DNA from: Thermoflexibacter ruber
GTDB taxonomy: Bacteria; Bacteroidota; Bacteroidia; Cytophagales; Thermoflexibacteraceae
Length of the DNA stretch: 64,000 bases
NCBI RefSeq assembly: GCF_900113045.1
Contig: NZ_FONY01000003.1
Coordinates: forward strand, 124,001 to 188,000
Reading direction: 5' to 3'
Shown here: positions 7,678 through 15,486 of the stretch, piece after piece
Position numbering within the stretch: the stretch's first letter is position 1
Layout: each line of letters starts with the position of its first letter
Translations under genes and position numbers: made by a program
The notes under the pieces: model-generated
Database searches by the model: none
Told to the model about the DNA's origin: nothing
Seen by the model: only the letters and a program-made list of their open reading frames with translations

Positions 7678-8283
7678 ATGAAAACAATCATGACTAAAGC
7701 CTTTATGTTAATCGCTGTATTAATGTTAGGCGTAGCAACTTTGGGTTCTGCAAATGGTGCATCTGTAGAAGAAACTGCGGCAGGTGATTTCAAATATGTA
7801 ACTTATGTAGTGAAGAACAAGCAACAATTTGTATTCGCTTACGCAACTAAAAGCGTTCAAAGAGTATCTCTTGTTATTCGCGACATAGAAGGTAATGAAT
7901 TACACAGAGATTTCTTCGTAGAAAAAGAAGTAGGTAGAGTGTATGACTTGAGCAAGTACGGTAACGGAACTTATATCTTAGAAGTGAAAACGGGTGATTT
8001 TTATGAGAGAAAAGAAATCGTTATCAACGTAGAGCCTTCTTTGGTTACAAGCGTAAATACTTTGGAAAATAAGAAAGTAGCTCTTACTTACAAAAACACT
8101 GCGGAATCTCCTGTATATATCTACATCAACAATGTAAACGGGGAAACTGTCTATGAAGAGTCTTCTGATTTGAAAAAATACAATCGCGTGTTTGACCTTG
8201 CTAACTTGCCTAATGGAGAATACGTTATCTTAGTAACAAATAACGAGAAAACTATTGGTCAAGTAGTAAAAATTAAGAAGTAA
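7678..8283 (+). CDS. Secreted protein with two tandem beta-sandwich domains related in pattern to T9SS sorting domains
   Basis: Starting at ATG 7678 the 201-residue product begins with a clear Sec signal peptide (about 28 residues, ending near Ala-Asn-Gly-Ala). The mature part is two copies of a domain of about 70 residues. Each runs from a strand region through a segment like VYDLSKYGNGTYILEV or VFDLANLPNGEYVILV. This last motif recalls the final strands of T9SS type A C-terminal domains and of related Bacteroidota periplasmic or surface proteins. The function is unknown. Clean codon use, a long leader region and a strong terminator suggest high expression. The frame extends 24 codons further upstream to 7606, but that would place a charged stretch before the signal peptide, so I reject that start. 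Confidence 0.75.
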   Translation: MKTIMTKAFMLIAVLMLGVATLGSANGASVEETAAGDFKYVTYVVKNKQQFVFAYATKSVQRVSLVIRDIEGNELHRDFFVEKEVGRVYDLSKYGNGTYILEVKTGDFYERKEIVINVEPSLVTSVNTLENKKVALTYKNTAESPVYIYINNVNGETVYEESSDLKKYNRVFDLANLPNGEYVILVTNNEKTIGQVVKIKK

Positions 8284-8288
8284 GGATT

Positions 8289-8345
8289 GGTTCAGGTTTA
8301 GTAATAAGGTGTAAAATCGCCTACTAAACAGTACTAACCTGAACC
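8289..8345 (+). terminator. Strong terminator after the tandem-domain secreted protein
   Basis: Arms 8289-8303 and 8332-8345 pair over 14 positions (GGTTCAGGTTAGTA type) with one bulged base. They enclose 28 bases that can form a small inner stem, and a T-run follows at 8352-8358. Confidence 0.75.
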
Positions 8346-8437
8346 TTCTAATTTTTTTACACTTAATTGGTACTTACTGTCAGTGGAATATGAAAATGAA
8401 ATTTTCCACTTTGAAAAAAGTCAAATTTCAGCGATGT

Positions 8438-10369
8438 CTAATTTACTAACTGTAAGCCTAAAAAAGAAGCCGCAATGCTCATCACAGCTATGGCAATAAG
8501 CATCAGAAAGCACTTAATAAGTACTAACCACCAAGCCTGTTTGTAGCAAGCAATAGAAGCGTAATAGTACCAACCCAACAGCACAGCTACATACCCCAAA
8601 ATAACAAAAAAGCGAGAAGAAGTAGGCAAAGCAGTAAAAGCATAACCTTGAATAAATAGTGGAAGCACAAAAAGATTAGTTCCTGCAAGCAAGAAAAACA
8701 GCAAAATGGCATACCAAACTCCCTGAGCGCATAAGAAAAGTTGAATAATCAAATGCTCAGTCAGATATAACCTTTTAGTAAAATAAAGCACAAATACCAA
8801 CAAGGTCAAATAAATAGGTGTACCATAAAATACTCCATAAAGAGCAACCCTACGCTCTATATCAGATTTGCTAACTACCCTTAGCTCATCATCATTGTGC
8901 CTAATCAGATTATCAACCGTATTGGTATAGCTAAAGGAACGATAAATACTATCCCTACCTACTTCTGAGTGTACTAACAAGCTAAGTTCTGCTGGGTTGC
9001 GTCGGTAACTTTCCCCATAAAGCGAATCTAAAAGATGCAATCTATTCTCAAAAACAGTACGGTCTTTGGCATAATTTGCTTCTATTCTTTTTTTCTCTAC
9101 TGCCTCACTGTCCTCAAGAATACTAACATCTACCTGCTCCCATGAACCTGTGGCTATACTTACTGCAATAATCCCAATAGTCATAGCTGTCAAAAAATAA
9201 GACAAAGGAGGATAGTAAGGTTTTGTCTTCCCATTCAAATAGGCTACAATGGTACGACTTGGACGCAAGGCAAGGTGGACAAAATTTGTTATCAAACCTC
9301 TGTCATAAGATAATACAGCCAAAATCTCTCCCCAAATGTAATCAAAAGTAAACCTCCCTTGCTTGCGCTGTCCGCACTGAAGGCAATAGTTAGCATGAGT
9401 TTCATGTCCACAATTTGCGCATTTTCCTTCCAAACCAGCTTTGAAACCTTGTTTCGCACATTGCCAACTTACATAAACTCCTGCTACCAAGCCTCCGATA
9501 GCTACCAAGCCAATGAAAACCAAGTATATCACGCTTAGGCTTTGAGGAATTTCATTAGTTTTTGCAAGTAATTTATAAGTCCAAGAAACAAAAAGCACTA
9601 CCCCCAAGCTCAAGCAAATCAGCCAAAGGGTCTGACTAAAAGTATATAGTTGAATAATCAAATGCTCCGTGAAAAGCAAGTTGCTTTTTCGGAAAATAAA
9701 AAAAGCTATCAAAGCAAAAAAGAAAGGTAATAGATACAAAATGCCATATTTGATTTTTTCAATATGCGCTTTTTCATCTTCTTTTTTGGACAGCATTTTC
9801 AGATTTTCTTGATGTTTTTTGCTGTCCAATAGCCAAAGATGTACTTTTTTGTGCAAGCTATCTCCCAAAGGTTGGGTAACGGCACTGTCCTCGTCCCGCA
9901 GACTGTCTAACTGCCTTGTCAGTTCACTGAGTTCTATTTGTTGAAGTTTTCTTTTTTTGTAATAGGCTGATTTTGTATCTTCTATTTCTTTTTCCACTGT
10001 TTTTACCTCAAAAACATAGTTTACTTTTTCTGCAAAGTGCTTGCCTATGTACTCCGCTCCAAAGACCAGCAAAAGAATCAAAATGGTAGTAGCCGTTAAA
10101 AAATAAGGCAGAGGAGGATAAAAAGTCTTGGTTTTGCCTTTGAGATAGTCGCTAAGGTTCTGGACAGGACGAGAAGTAAGATAGTAAAAGTTGTAGAAAA
10201 ATCCTTTGTCATAGTTGAGCAGGGCAATCAGCTCGCCTAAAACATACGTAATAGTAAAACGACCTTGTTTGCGTTGCCCACAGTTTTCACAAAAAGCATC
10301 ATGGGTTTCCCAACCACAATTTTCGCAATGATTGTCCTTTTTTTGAATGATTTGTTTGTTTTTAGCCAT
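8438..10369 (-). CDS. Membrane protein made of two fused DUF3667 modules
   Basis: The 643-residue protein contains the same architecture twice: module 1 from about residue 14 and module 2 from residue 317. Each starts with a four-Cys zinc-ribbon (Cys15, 18, 27, 30 and Cys317, 320, 329, 332) in the pattern CxNCG...CxxCGQRKQGRFT. A conserved segment ending in PPLPYFLTA or PPLSYFLTA and then several hydrophobic helices follow. A polar helical insert lies between the first and later membrane segments of each module. DUF3667 proteins are common in Bacteroidota and normally have one such module. Their function is not established. The doubled form here indicates an internal gene duplication. It is an inner-membrane protein by prediction. 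Confidence 0.85.
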   Translation of the reverse strand: MAKNKQIIQKKDNHCENCGWETHDAFCENCGQRKQGRFTITYVLGELIALLNYDKGFFYNFYYLTSRPVQNLSDYLKGKTKTFYPPLPYFLTATTILILLLVFGAEYIGKHFAEKVNYVFEVKTVEKEIEDTKSAYYKKRKLQQIELSELTRQLDSLRDEDSAVTQPLGDSLHKKVHLWLLDSKKHQENLKMLSKKEDEKAHIEKIKYGILYLLPFFFALIAFFIFRKSNLLFTEHLIIQLYTFSQTLWLICLSLGVVLFVSWTYKLLAKTNEIPQSLSVIYLVFIGLVAIGGLVAGVYVSWQCAKQGFKAGLEGKCANCGHETHANYCLQCGQRKQGRFTFDYIWGEILAVLSYDRGLITNFVHLALRPSRTIVAYLNGKTKPYYPPLSYFLTAMTIGIIAVSIATGSWEQVDVSILEDSEAVEKKRIEANYAKDRTVFENRLHLLDSLYGESYRRNPAELSLLVHSEVGRDSIYRSFSYTNTVDNLIRHNDDELRVVSKSDIERRVALYGVFYGTPIYLTLLVFVLYFTKRLYLTEHLIIQLFLCAQGVWYAILLFFLLAGTNLFVLPLFIQGYAFTALPTSSRFFVILGYVAVLLGWYYYASIACYKQAWWLVLIKCFLMLIAIAVMSIAASFLGLQLVN

Positions 10370-10428
10370 CTATCTACTCACTTTTTGACTCTTCCGACTT
10401 TTTAAGCATAGCGTAATTCATCAGTACG

Positions 10429-10450
10429 TTTCATGTGTTATCACATGAAA
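10429..10450. promoter_or_regulatory. Perfect 9-bp hairpin with 4-base loop between the oxidoreductase and DUF3667 genes
   Basis: TTTCATGTG (10429-10437) pairs with CACATGAAA (10442-10450) around TTAT. It lies about 106 bp after the oxidoreductase stop and 60 bp before the DUF3667 start, both on the minus strand. It could be a terminator for the former or an operator for the latter. On the minus strand the left arm is followed by no long T-run. Confidence 0.4.
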
Positions 10451-10555
10451 AGCTAAGTTTTGCACTAAAATTGTTAATGAATCACTTTTTTAAGCAAAAC
10501 TAATAGAATAGCTGTAAAAATCAAATTTCTAATTTTTAAAGAAAACAAAGCGAAC

Positions 10556-11173
10556 CTACCTCTTAATCACCTTAAAAGCCATATTCCTACCATGCCCTTG
10601 CATAATTGCCAAATTTATCCAAGAGAGGGCAAAATATTCCAAGAGTTGTACCTTGTCATCGCCTCCAAAGTCCCAACAAGTGCTAAATCCTGCATCGAGG
10701 GCTAATTGCTTGGCTATTTCTTTGCCCTTTGATGAACTCCCCGCTACGAACATATCTATGCCTTCTCCATGATAAATGGGGTTTTGCATATTTTCAAAAC
10801 CTGTAGAGTTAAAACACTTTACTATTTCGCTTTCAGGCAGATAGCTTTTCAAAGCCTCAAAGGAATTGTTAAATCCATTGGGCTTAGTGCGTACAGAGTT
10901 CATCGCATCTATGATGAACTTTCCTTTGACAAACTCTCTGATTTGCTCTGCAATAGACTGACTCGCTTGTGGCACTGCTGCAATCAAAATAACTTCCGCT
11001 TCTTTGCTACTTTCTGCAATAGTATGCAGGCTTGTTTGAGGATTCTCTAAGAGGTGCTTATCCTCGAACTTAGCTAAGTCCCTCGTGCCAAGTAAAATTT
11101 GGTGTCCCGCTTTTGCCCATCTTGTAGCCAAAGCCCCACCTACATTTCCTGTTCCTATAATACTGATTTTCAT
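10556..11173 (-). CDS. NADP-dependent oxidoreductase, F420-reductase-like family
   Basis: A 205-residue Rossmann-fold protein with the dinucleotide motif GTGNVGGAL at about residues 7-15 and a basic residue pattern after strand 2 (GTRD) that suits NADP(H). The family (PF03807-type, NADP oxidoreductase coenzyme F420-dependent) includes F420:NADP reductases and many F420-independent relatives. Bacteroidota generally lack F420, and no F420 gene is present here, so a different small substrate is likely. It lies 13 bp downstream of the bestrophin gene on the same strand, suggesting co-transcription with the bestrophin and DUF481 genes. Confidence 0.8.
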   Translation of the reverse strand: MKISIIGTGNVGGALATRWAKAGHQILLGTRDLAKFEDKHLLENPQTSLHTIAESSKEAEVILIAAVPQASQSIAEQIREFVKGKFIIDAMNSVRTKPNGFNNSFEALKSYLPESEIVKCFNSTGFENMQNPIYHGEGIDMFVAGSSSKGKEIAKQLALDAGFSTCWDFGGDDKVQLLEYFALSWINLAIMQGHGRNMAFKVIKR

Positions 11174-11186
11174 ATTTTTATACTAT

Positions 11187-12125
11187 TTACATTAATGCTC
11201 CGTCCAAAGGTGCTATGATGCTTGGTAATTCTATTTCTCCCAATGTTTCTCTCAAATCTCTTTCTATCGTATTGCAAATCGAGGTCATAGGCACATCAGT
11301 ACGCAAATTTTCAAAAGGAGCTTCGTTTACCTCGCCTACTTTGGCGATTGTCCCGAAAACAAAGCTGATGAAAACAGAAATAGGAATCATCATGCTGGTA
11401 ATTCCTAATTTGTGAAAATCTCCAATCAAACAAAAAGGTAATAGAATCATAAAAGCATACAAAAATAATAAGGTAAAAAAGTGATACTGACGCAGTAAAG
11501 GCGTATTTTTTATCCTTTCACAACCGCCTTGATAGTTTGCCAAAGCCAATAACTGCCCTTCCATTTGAAAGCTATCAAACCCTCCTAAAGTCCCGTCTGC
11601 CATAGCAGTATAAATCTGTCTGCCCATCATGATTTGCAAGTAGTTAGGCTTGTTTTGGCTTGCCATAAGTTCCTTAAACTCGCGTTCTGATAAAAAAGGT
11701 TTGATTTCCTGCCAATTTTCTTGCTTTCTCAAATGCAATCGCAAGGCATGCACCCAAGCAATTTGCTTGTAAATCAATGATTTTTTAAAGTTTTCACTCC
11801 TATCTTTTTGATAATTGGCTTGGTGCGAATGACTATCCGTAAAAGTTACGACCAAGCGAGCCAATACCCGACTCGAATTGACAATACCTGCCCAAAGTTG
11901 GCGAGCTTCCCACCACCGTCCATAAGAGGAATTGTTGCGGAAGCCTAAAAATATCGCCAATGCACCACCCAAAGTTGCTGCAATGGAAAAAGGCAAAGCC
12001 ATGCCTTGTATCTCTAAATGAACGAATAAAACCCATACCAAAATAGCTAAAGCGGTAGAAAAAAGTAGCTCATATCGCATATAGCTGACTACTTTTCGCG
12101 GGTCAAAAATTTTTCTTAAAAGCAT
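11187..12125 (-). CDS. Bestrophin-family (UPF0187) anion channel protein
   Basis: A 312-residue inner-membrane protein with hydrophobic helices near the N-terminus (about residues 20-65) and again near 210-260. It carries the bestrophin-like motif FRNNSSYGRWWEAR (about 60-73). Bacterial bestrophins form pentameric ion channels. The upstream in-frame ATG at 12158 would overlap the preceding gene, so I prefer ATG 12125, which leaves only 4 bases after the stop of the DUF481 gene and gives the normal N-terminus. It is part of a three-gene run with the DUF481 protein before it and the oxidoreductase after it. Confidence 0.88.
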   Translation of the reverse strand: MLLRKIFDPRKVVSYMRYELLFSTALAILVWVLFVHLEIQGMALPFSIAATLGGALAIFLGFRNNSSYGRWWEARQLWAGIVNSSRVLARLVVTFTDSHSHQANYQKDRSENFKKSLIYKQIAWVHALRLHLRKQENWQEIKPFLSEREFKELMASQNKPNYLQIMMGRQIYTAMADGTLGGFDSFQMEGQLLALANYQGGCERIKNTPLLRQYHFFTLLFLYAFMILLPFCLIGDFHKLGITSMMIPISVFISFVFGTIAKVGEVNEAPFENLRTDVPMTSICNTIERDLRETLGEIELPSIIAPLDGALM

Positions 12126-12129
12126 ATTT

Positions 12130-12891
12130 TTATTTTTTAAATTGGTAAGAAAACCCAAAAGTCAAAATGCTGTCTTGATTTTTTTGCCTTTCTGCTACAA
12201 TGCTCTCATAGGTATAAATGAAATTACTTGAAAAACCCAACCCCTTCCAAAGCGGAATGTCTAAACCTACTTCTGCTTGCCACCGCAAATTATTGCTCTG
12301 CTCTACAGAAGGTTGGGCGTAAAAGTCGTAATGAAAAATTAACTTTCTGCGGGCTAACTGATGCCTTCCGAAAAGCCAAAAAGTAGTGCGCCAAGTCTGG
12401 ATAAATTGATTTCCATTGTATTGGCTTGCGTTGAAAGTTGTTTTGACAAAGTCTGAACTTTCATAAATCCCTGATAGAGCTACTTTTAGCAAGTGCTTTT
12501 GATGCCTTATCACCTGCCAAGTAAGTCCAAGCCCTACGAAATAGCGAAAATCAATCTCTCGCCTAAAATTGGTGGAAAGAAAAGCTATCGCAAATGGGTA
12601 AACTTGGGCTTGTGGATTCAAGTAAAGAAAATTTCTGCTAAAAATATCTTCGTCAGCCTGCCTTTTAAAAAACTCTTGGTACAAGTACGAATTTTGACTT
12701 TTAAAAACTACCTTTTTCACTGGGGCAAAAGATACATCAGCTCTGCCCCGCCATGCCAACATTTCTACATTTCCTGTCTGCCAATTCCCCGAAAGAGAAA
12801 GCCTTGCTTGAAAAAGCATAGTATCGCTCTCATTGATTTGAGCAAAAGCAAAAGAAGGGAGAAGTAAGGTTATAACCAGTAGTTTTTTCAT
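12130..12891 (-). CDS. DUF481-like outer-membrane barrel protein
   Basis: From ATG 12891 the 253-residue product begins with a signal peptide (about 18 residues, ending Phe-Ala-Gln). It continues as alternating beta-strands with features of the DUF481 family: an early LSLSGNWQTGNVEML segment, repeated aromatic strand ends, and a final strand ending in Tyr-Gln-Phe-Lys-Lys. DUF481 proteins are small outer-membrane barrels of unclear role, some induced by salt. An ATG 33 bp upstream would put a charged 11-residue tail in front of the signal peptide, so it is less likely. The stop codon is 4 bases before the bestrophin start, indicating an operon. Confidence 0.75.
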   Translation of the reverse strand: MKKLLVITLLLPSFAFAQINESDTMLFQARLSLSGNWQTGNVEMLAWRGRADVSFAPVKKVVFKSQNSYLYQEFFKRQADEDIFSRNFLYLNPQAQVYPFAIAFLSTNFRREIDFRYFVGLGLTWQVIRHQKHLLKVALSGIYESSDFVKTTFNASQYNGNQFIQTWRTTFWLFGRHQLARRKLIFHYDFYAQPSVEQSNNLRWQAEVGLDIPLWKGLGFSSNFIYTYESIVAERQKNQDSILTFGFSYQFKK

Positions 12892-12937
12892 CTTAAGTAA
12901 ATTTTTACTACAAAATTTTTGCATTTTCTTGTGAATC

Positions 12938-12981
12938 TTGTGTTCTTGTGGTTAAAAACAATATCTACCACAAGAACACAA
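12938..12981. repeat. Perfect 15-bp inverted repeat, likely dispersed intergenic palindrome and terminator
   Basis: TTGTGTTCTTGTGGT (12938-12952) pairs exactly with 12967-12981 around a 14-base loop. It sits between the Hsp31-like gene (ending at 13016) and the DUF481 gene start. Sequences of this TTGTG..CTTGTGGT type are frequent intergenic repeats in Bacteroidota genomes as I know them. It could terminate the Hsp31-like transcript. Confidence 0.55.
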
Positions 12982-13015
12982 ATAGCACAAGGCTTTTGTG
13001 TTTTAGTAATCAACA

Positions 13016-13762
13016 TCAAACCCCCAAAGCCTCAATCATCAACTTTGCCGCTGCCGCCCCACTAAACTGCTGTTGCCCTGTAATCAAGTTGCCATCTCGC
13101 ACAGCAAAAGCCCTGAACATTCCCCCTGTGATAAAGTTGGTATTTGCTATTTTCTTGGCTTCTTCCTCAATCCAAAAAGGTTGAATTTTTTGCCCTACGA
13201 AGTTATCAGCAAATTTTTCCTCGTCATCTGCAAAGCCTGTCCATGTTTTTCCCTCTACCAAAAGTTTTCCATCGGAAGTTTTTGCCTTTAACAACACACA
13301 AGTAGCGTGGCAAACGATGCCTACTGCTTTCTTAGCTTCATAAAAAGCCACCACTAAACGATGTAATTTTTCATTGTCTATGAAAGTGTACATAGGACTT
13401 TGCCCACCTGTGAGGAAAATGCCGTCGTAGTCTGTTACTTTGATTTGGTCGATAGAAGGCGTATTTTCTACCAATTTAGCATGATGAGCCGATTTTTTAA
13501 AGCCTAAGGAAATCAAATCGTGAGCAGAGTAGCCGCTTGCATCCTCGGGGTCAGAAAAGCCATCAGCCACCAAAGTCCCACCTTCTGGAGAGTAAATATC
13601 TACTTGGTAGCCTTTTTCCACAAATTCCCAATAAGGGTGAGTCAGTTCTGCCCACCAAAAGCCAATATGCCAGCCTGTTTGCTTGCTCACAGAAGCATTG
13701 GCAGCGATTAGCGCAATTTTCTTAGGTTTTTCACTATTCAAAACATTCAATGATGCACTCAT
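13016..13762 (-). CDS. DJ-1/PfpI superfamily protein, Hsp31/glyoxalase-like
   Basis: A 248-residue class I glutamine-amidotransferase-like fold protein. The nucleophile elbow is GIVCHATC, with Cys151 followed by His152. A conserved Glu is seen in SPEGG (Glu60), and the TGGQSPMYTF block suits the Hsp31-like subfamily. Members act as glutathione-independent glyoxalases, deglycase-like enzymes or chaperones. I cannot say which activity applies. I chose ATG 13762 because upstream codons to 13804 add a basic tail lying in the promoter region. The gene diverges from an HxlR regulator whose family often controls the adjacent gene in response to electrophilic or oxidative stress. Confidence 0.85.
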   Translation of the reverse strand: MSASLNVLNSEKPKKIALIAANASVSKQTGWHIGFWWAELTHPYWEFVEKGYQVDIYSPEGGTLVADGFSDPEDASGYSAHDLISLGFKKSAHHAKLVENTPSIDQIKVTDYDGIFLTGGQSPMYTFIDNEKLHRLVVAFYEAKKAVGIVCHATCVLLKAKTSDGKLLVEGKTWTGFADDEEKFADNFVGQKIQPFWIEEEAKKIANTNFITGGMFRAFAVRDGNLITGQQQFSGAAAAKLMIEALGV

Positions 13763-13819
13763 AGTAATTGTTATTTTAAATTTTTTAATGAAATATATGT
13801 ACAAATATAAATGATATAT

Positions 13820-13893
13820 TATCTTTGCACAAGTACATACTGTAAAGTACTATACTTACTTTTTAGATAGTAATATGCTTACTTTGAAGTAAG
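13820..13893. promoter_or_regulatory. Divergent promoter/operator region for the hxlR-type gene
   Basis: TATCTTTG at 13820-13827 matches the Bacteroidota -7 consensus TAnnTTTG on the plus strand. Just downstream, near the expected start site, are a GTAC...GTAC repeat (13833-13850) and a 16-bp palindrome CTTACTT-TG-AAGTAAG (13878-13893). These suit operator sites for the dimeric HxlR protein encoded at 13962. No good -33 box is visible. Confidence 0.5.
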
Positions 13894-13961
13894 AATTTTG
13901 AAAGAATGAGTAAAACAAAGATGAGGTTAAAAGTTAAAATAAGTTAAATTTTAAAAATACT

Positions 13962-14327
13962 ATGCCTAAGTTTGAATTTGGTGGAAAAGAGTATAACAAC
14001 CCTGTGGAATTAGCCTTAGATGTAATCGGGGGGAAATACAAAATGCCTATCCTTTGGCGATTGAAAGACAAGGTTTGGCGTTATGGTGAATTGAAAAAAG
14101 ATTTAGGAAAAATTACCCACAAAATGCTTACCGAGCAGTTGCGGGAATTAGAAAGCGATGGGCTTATTCATAGGAAGGTCTATCCTGAAATTCCTCCCAA
14201 AGTGGAATATTTTATCACAGAACTTGGGCAAAAAGCCATTCCTGCTATAGAAACGCTCAGAAAATTTGGGCATGACTTTTACGTGATTAAAAATGCGCAA
14301 CCAAAAATAGAGAATAAAGACGATTAA
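13962..14327 (+). CDS. HxlR-family winged-helix transcriptional regulator
   Basis: A 121-residue DNA-binding protein matching the HxlR (YodB/HypR-like) family length. The conserved block from ALDVIGGKYKMPILWRL through KITHKMLTEQLRELESDGLI to the wing segment PPKVEYFITELG is present. The family acts as dimers, and several members sense thiol-reactive compounds through a Cys near the N-terminus. No Cys is visible in this protein, so sensing would have to be different. It is transcribed divergently from the Hsp31-like gene across a region with palindromes, so it probably controls that gene and itself. The serine hydrolase gene begins 49 bp downstream. Confidence 0.92.
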   Translation: MPKFEFGGKEYNNPVELALDVIGGKYKMPILWRLKDKVWRYGELKKDLGKITHKMLTEQLRELESDGLIHRKVYPEIPPKVEYFITELGQKAIPAIETLRKFGHDFYVIKNAQPKIENKDD

Positions 14328-14376
14328 ACCATCTCCTTACTTGATTAGTCTAAATTAAAAAACCTTAAATTCCAAT

Positions 14377-15471
14377 ATGAAAGAAATACTTTTGATGCTG
14401 TTAATGGTATGTTTGTTTGTCAGTTGCAAAAAACAAGTAGCCGATGAGCCTACTCCCCAGAATAATACTCTCTATTTTCCCCCTTCTAACTCAGATACTT
14501 GGGAAAGCATTACCCCGCAGTCATTAGGCTGGAATACCAATGAAATTAATAGCCTATATTCCTTCTTGGAGCAGAAAAATACAAGAGCTTTTTTAGTGCT
14601 AAAAGATGGGAAAATAGTGTTAGAAAAATATTTTGGCAATGACATTCAAAACCGTCCTTTTACCAACAAAAGTCTTTGGTACTGGGCTTCGGCGGGCAAA
14701 ACGCTGACCGCTTTTTTAGTAGGTAAAGCCCAAGAGGAAGGCTTTTTAAAAATTTCAGATAGAACTTCTCAATACTTAGGCAGGGGGTGGACAAGGCTGA
14801 CTAATCAGCAAGAAGATGCTATTACTATTCGTCATCAGCTCACTATGACCTCTGGACTCAACGATAATGTAGCAGATAGGGACTGTACCAGACCCGAGTG
14901 CTTGCAATACCTCGCTCCTGCGGGGAGTAGGTGGGCGTATCACAATGCTCCTTATACACTTTTGGAAAAGGTGGTCAGTACGGCAACGAAACAATCCTTC
15001 AACAACTACTTCAACAAAGTTTTAGGAAATAAAATAGGCATGGAAGGCTCTTGGCTAAGTATAGACTTTAATAATGTCTATTTCAGTCCTCCTCGTGCTA
15101 TGGCGAGGTTTGGTCTATTGATTTTAAATAAAGGAAAATGGGATAAAGAAGTCATTATGCAAGACCAAGAATTTTTTACCCAAATGATTAATACCTCTCA
15201 AAATCTCAATTTGTCTTACGGCTATCTATGGTGGCTCAATGGAAAAACAAGCACTATGATACCTTACCTTCAGACTGTTTTCCCTCGTTCTCTTACTCAA
15301 AACGCCCCTATGGACATGTTTGCCGCTATGGGAAAAAATGGACAATTGCTCAACATTGTACCAAGTAAAAATTTGATAATGATTCGCATGGGAGAAAACC
15401 CTGATGTGGGAGATGTGCCTTTCACTATCCAAGAAGAAATTTGGGAAAGGCTCAATAAAATCATAAAATAA
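14377..15471 (+). CDS. Serine hydrolase, class C beta-lactamase-like lipoprotein
   Basis: A 364-residue penicillin-binding-protein-fold hydrolase. The N-terminus is a lipoprotein signal with lipobox LFVSC (Cys17). The catalytic motifs are Ser105-Ala-Gly-Lys108 (SxxK), Tyr188-His-Asn190 (YxN), and GKNG near residue 312 in place of the KTG/HxG motif. The family includes esterases, D-aminopeptidases and peptidoglycan-related enzymes, and most are not true beta-lactamases. It is probably anchored in the outer or inner membrane facing the periplasm or the surface. It follows the hxlR-type gene by 49 bp and may be co-transcribed. It converges with the GH127 gene. Confidence 0.85.
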   Translation: MKEILLMLLMVCLFVSCKKQVADEPTPQNNTLYFPPSNSDTWESITPQSLGWNTNEINSLYSFLEQKNTRAFLVLKDGKIVLEKYFGNDIQNRPFTNKSLWYWASAGKTLTAFLVGKAQEEGFLKISDRTSQYLGRGWTRLTNQQEDAITIRHQLTMTSGLNDNVADRDCTRPECLQYLAPAGSRWAYHNAPYTLLEKVVSTATKQSFNNYFNKVLGNKIGMEGSWLSIDFNNVYFSPPRAMARFGLLILNKGKWDKEVIMQDQEFFTQMINTSQNLNLSYGYLWWLNGKTSTMIPYLQTVFPRSLTQNAPMDMFAAMGKNGQLLNIVPSKNLIMIRMGENPDVGDVPFTIQEEIWERLNKIIK

Positions 15472-15486
15472 GTGCAAAACTTCGTT

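Noticed and set aside
10556-11173. True coenzyme-F420-dependent reductase
   Set aside because: Only the Rossmann family likeness supports it; the phylum generally lacks F420 and no F420 gene is here.
14377-15471. Antibiotic-resistance class C beta-lactamase
   Set aside because: SxxK and YxN are present but the KTG motif is replaced and the protein is a lipoprotein of the general serine-hydrolase type.
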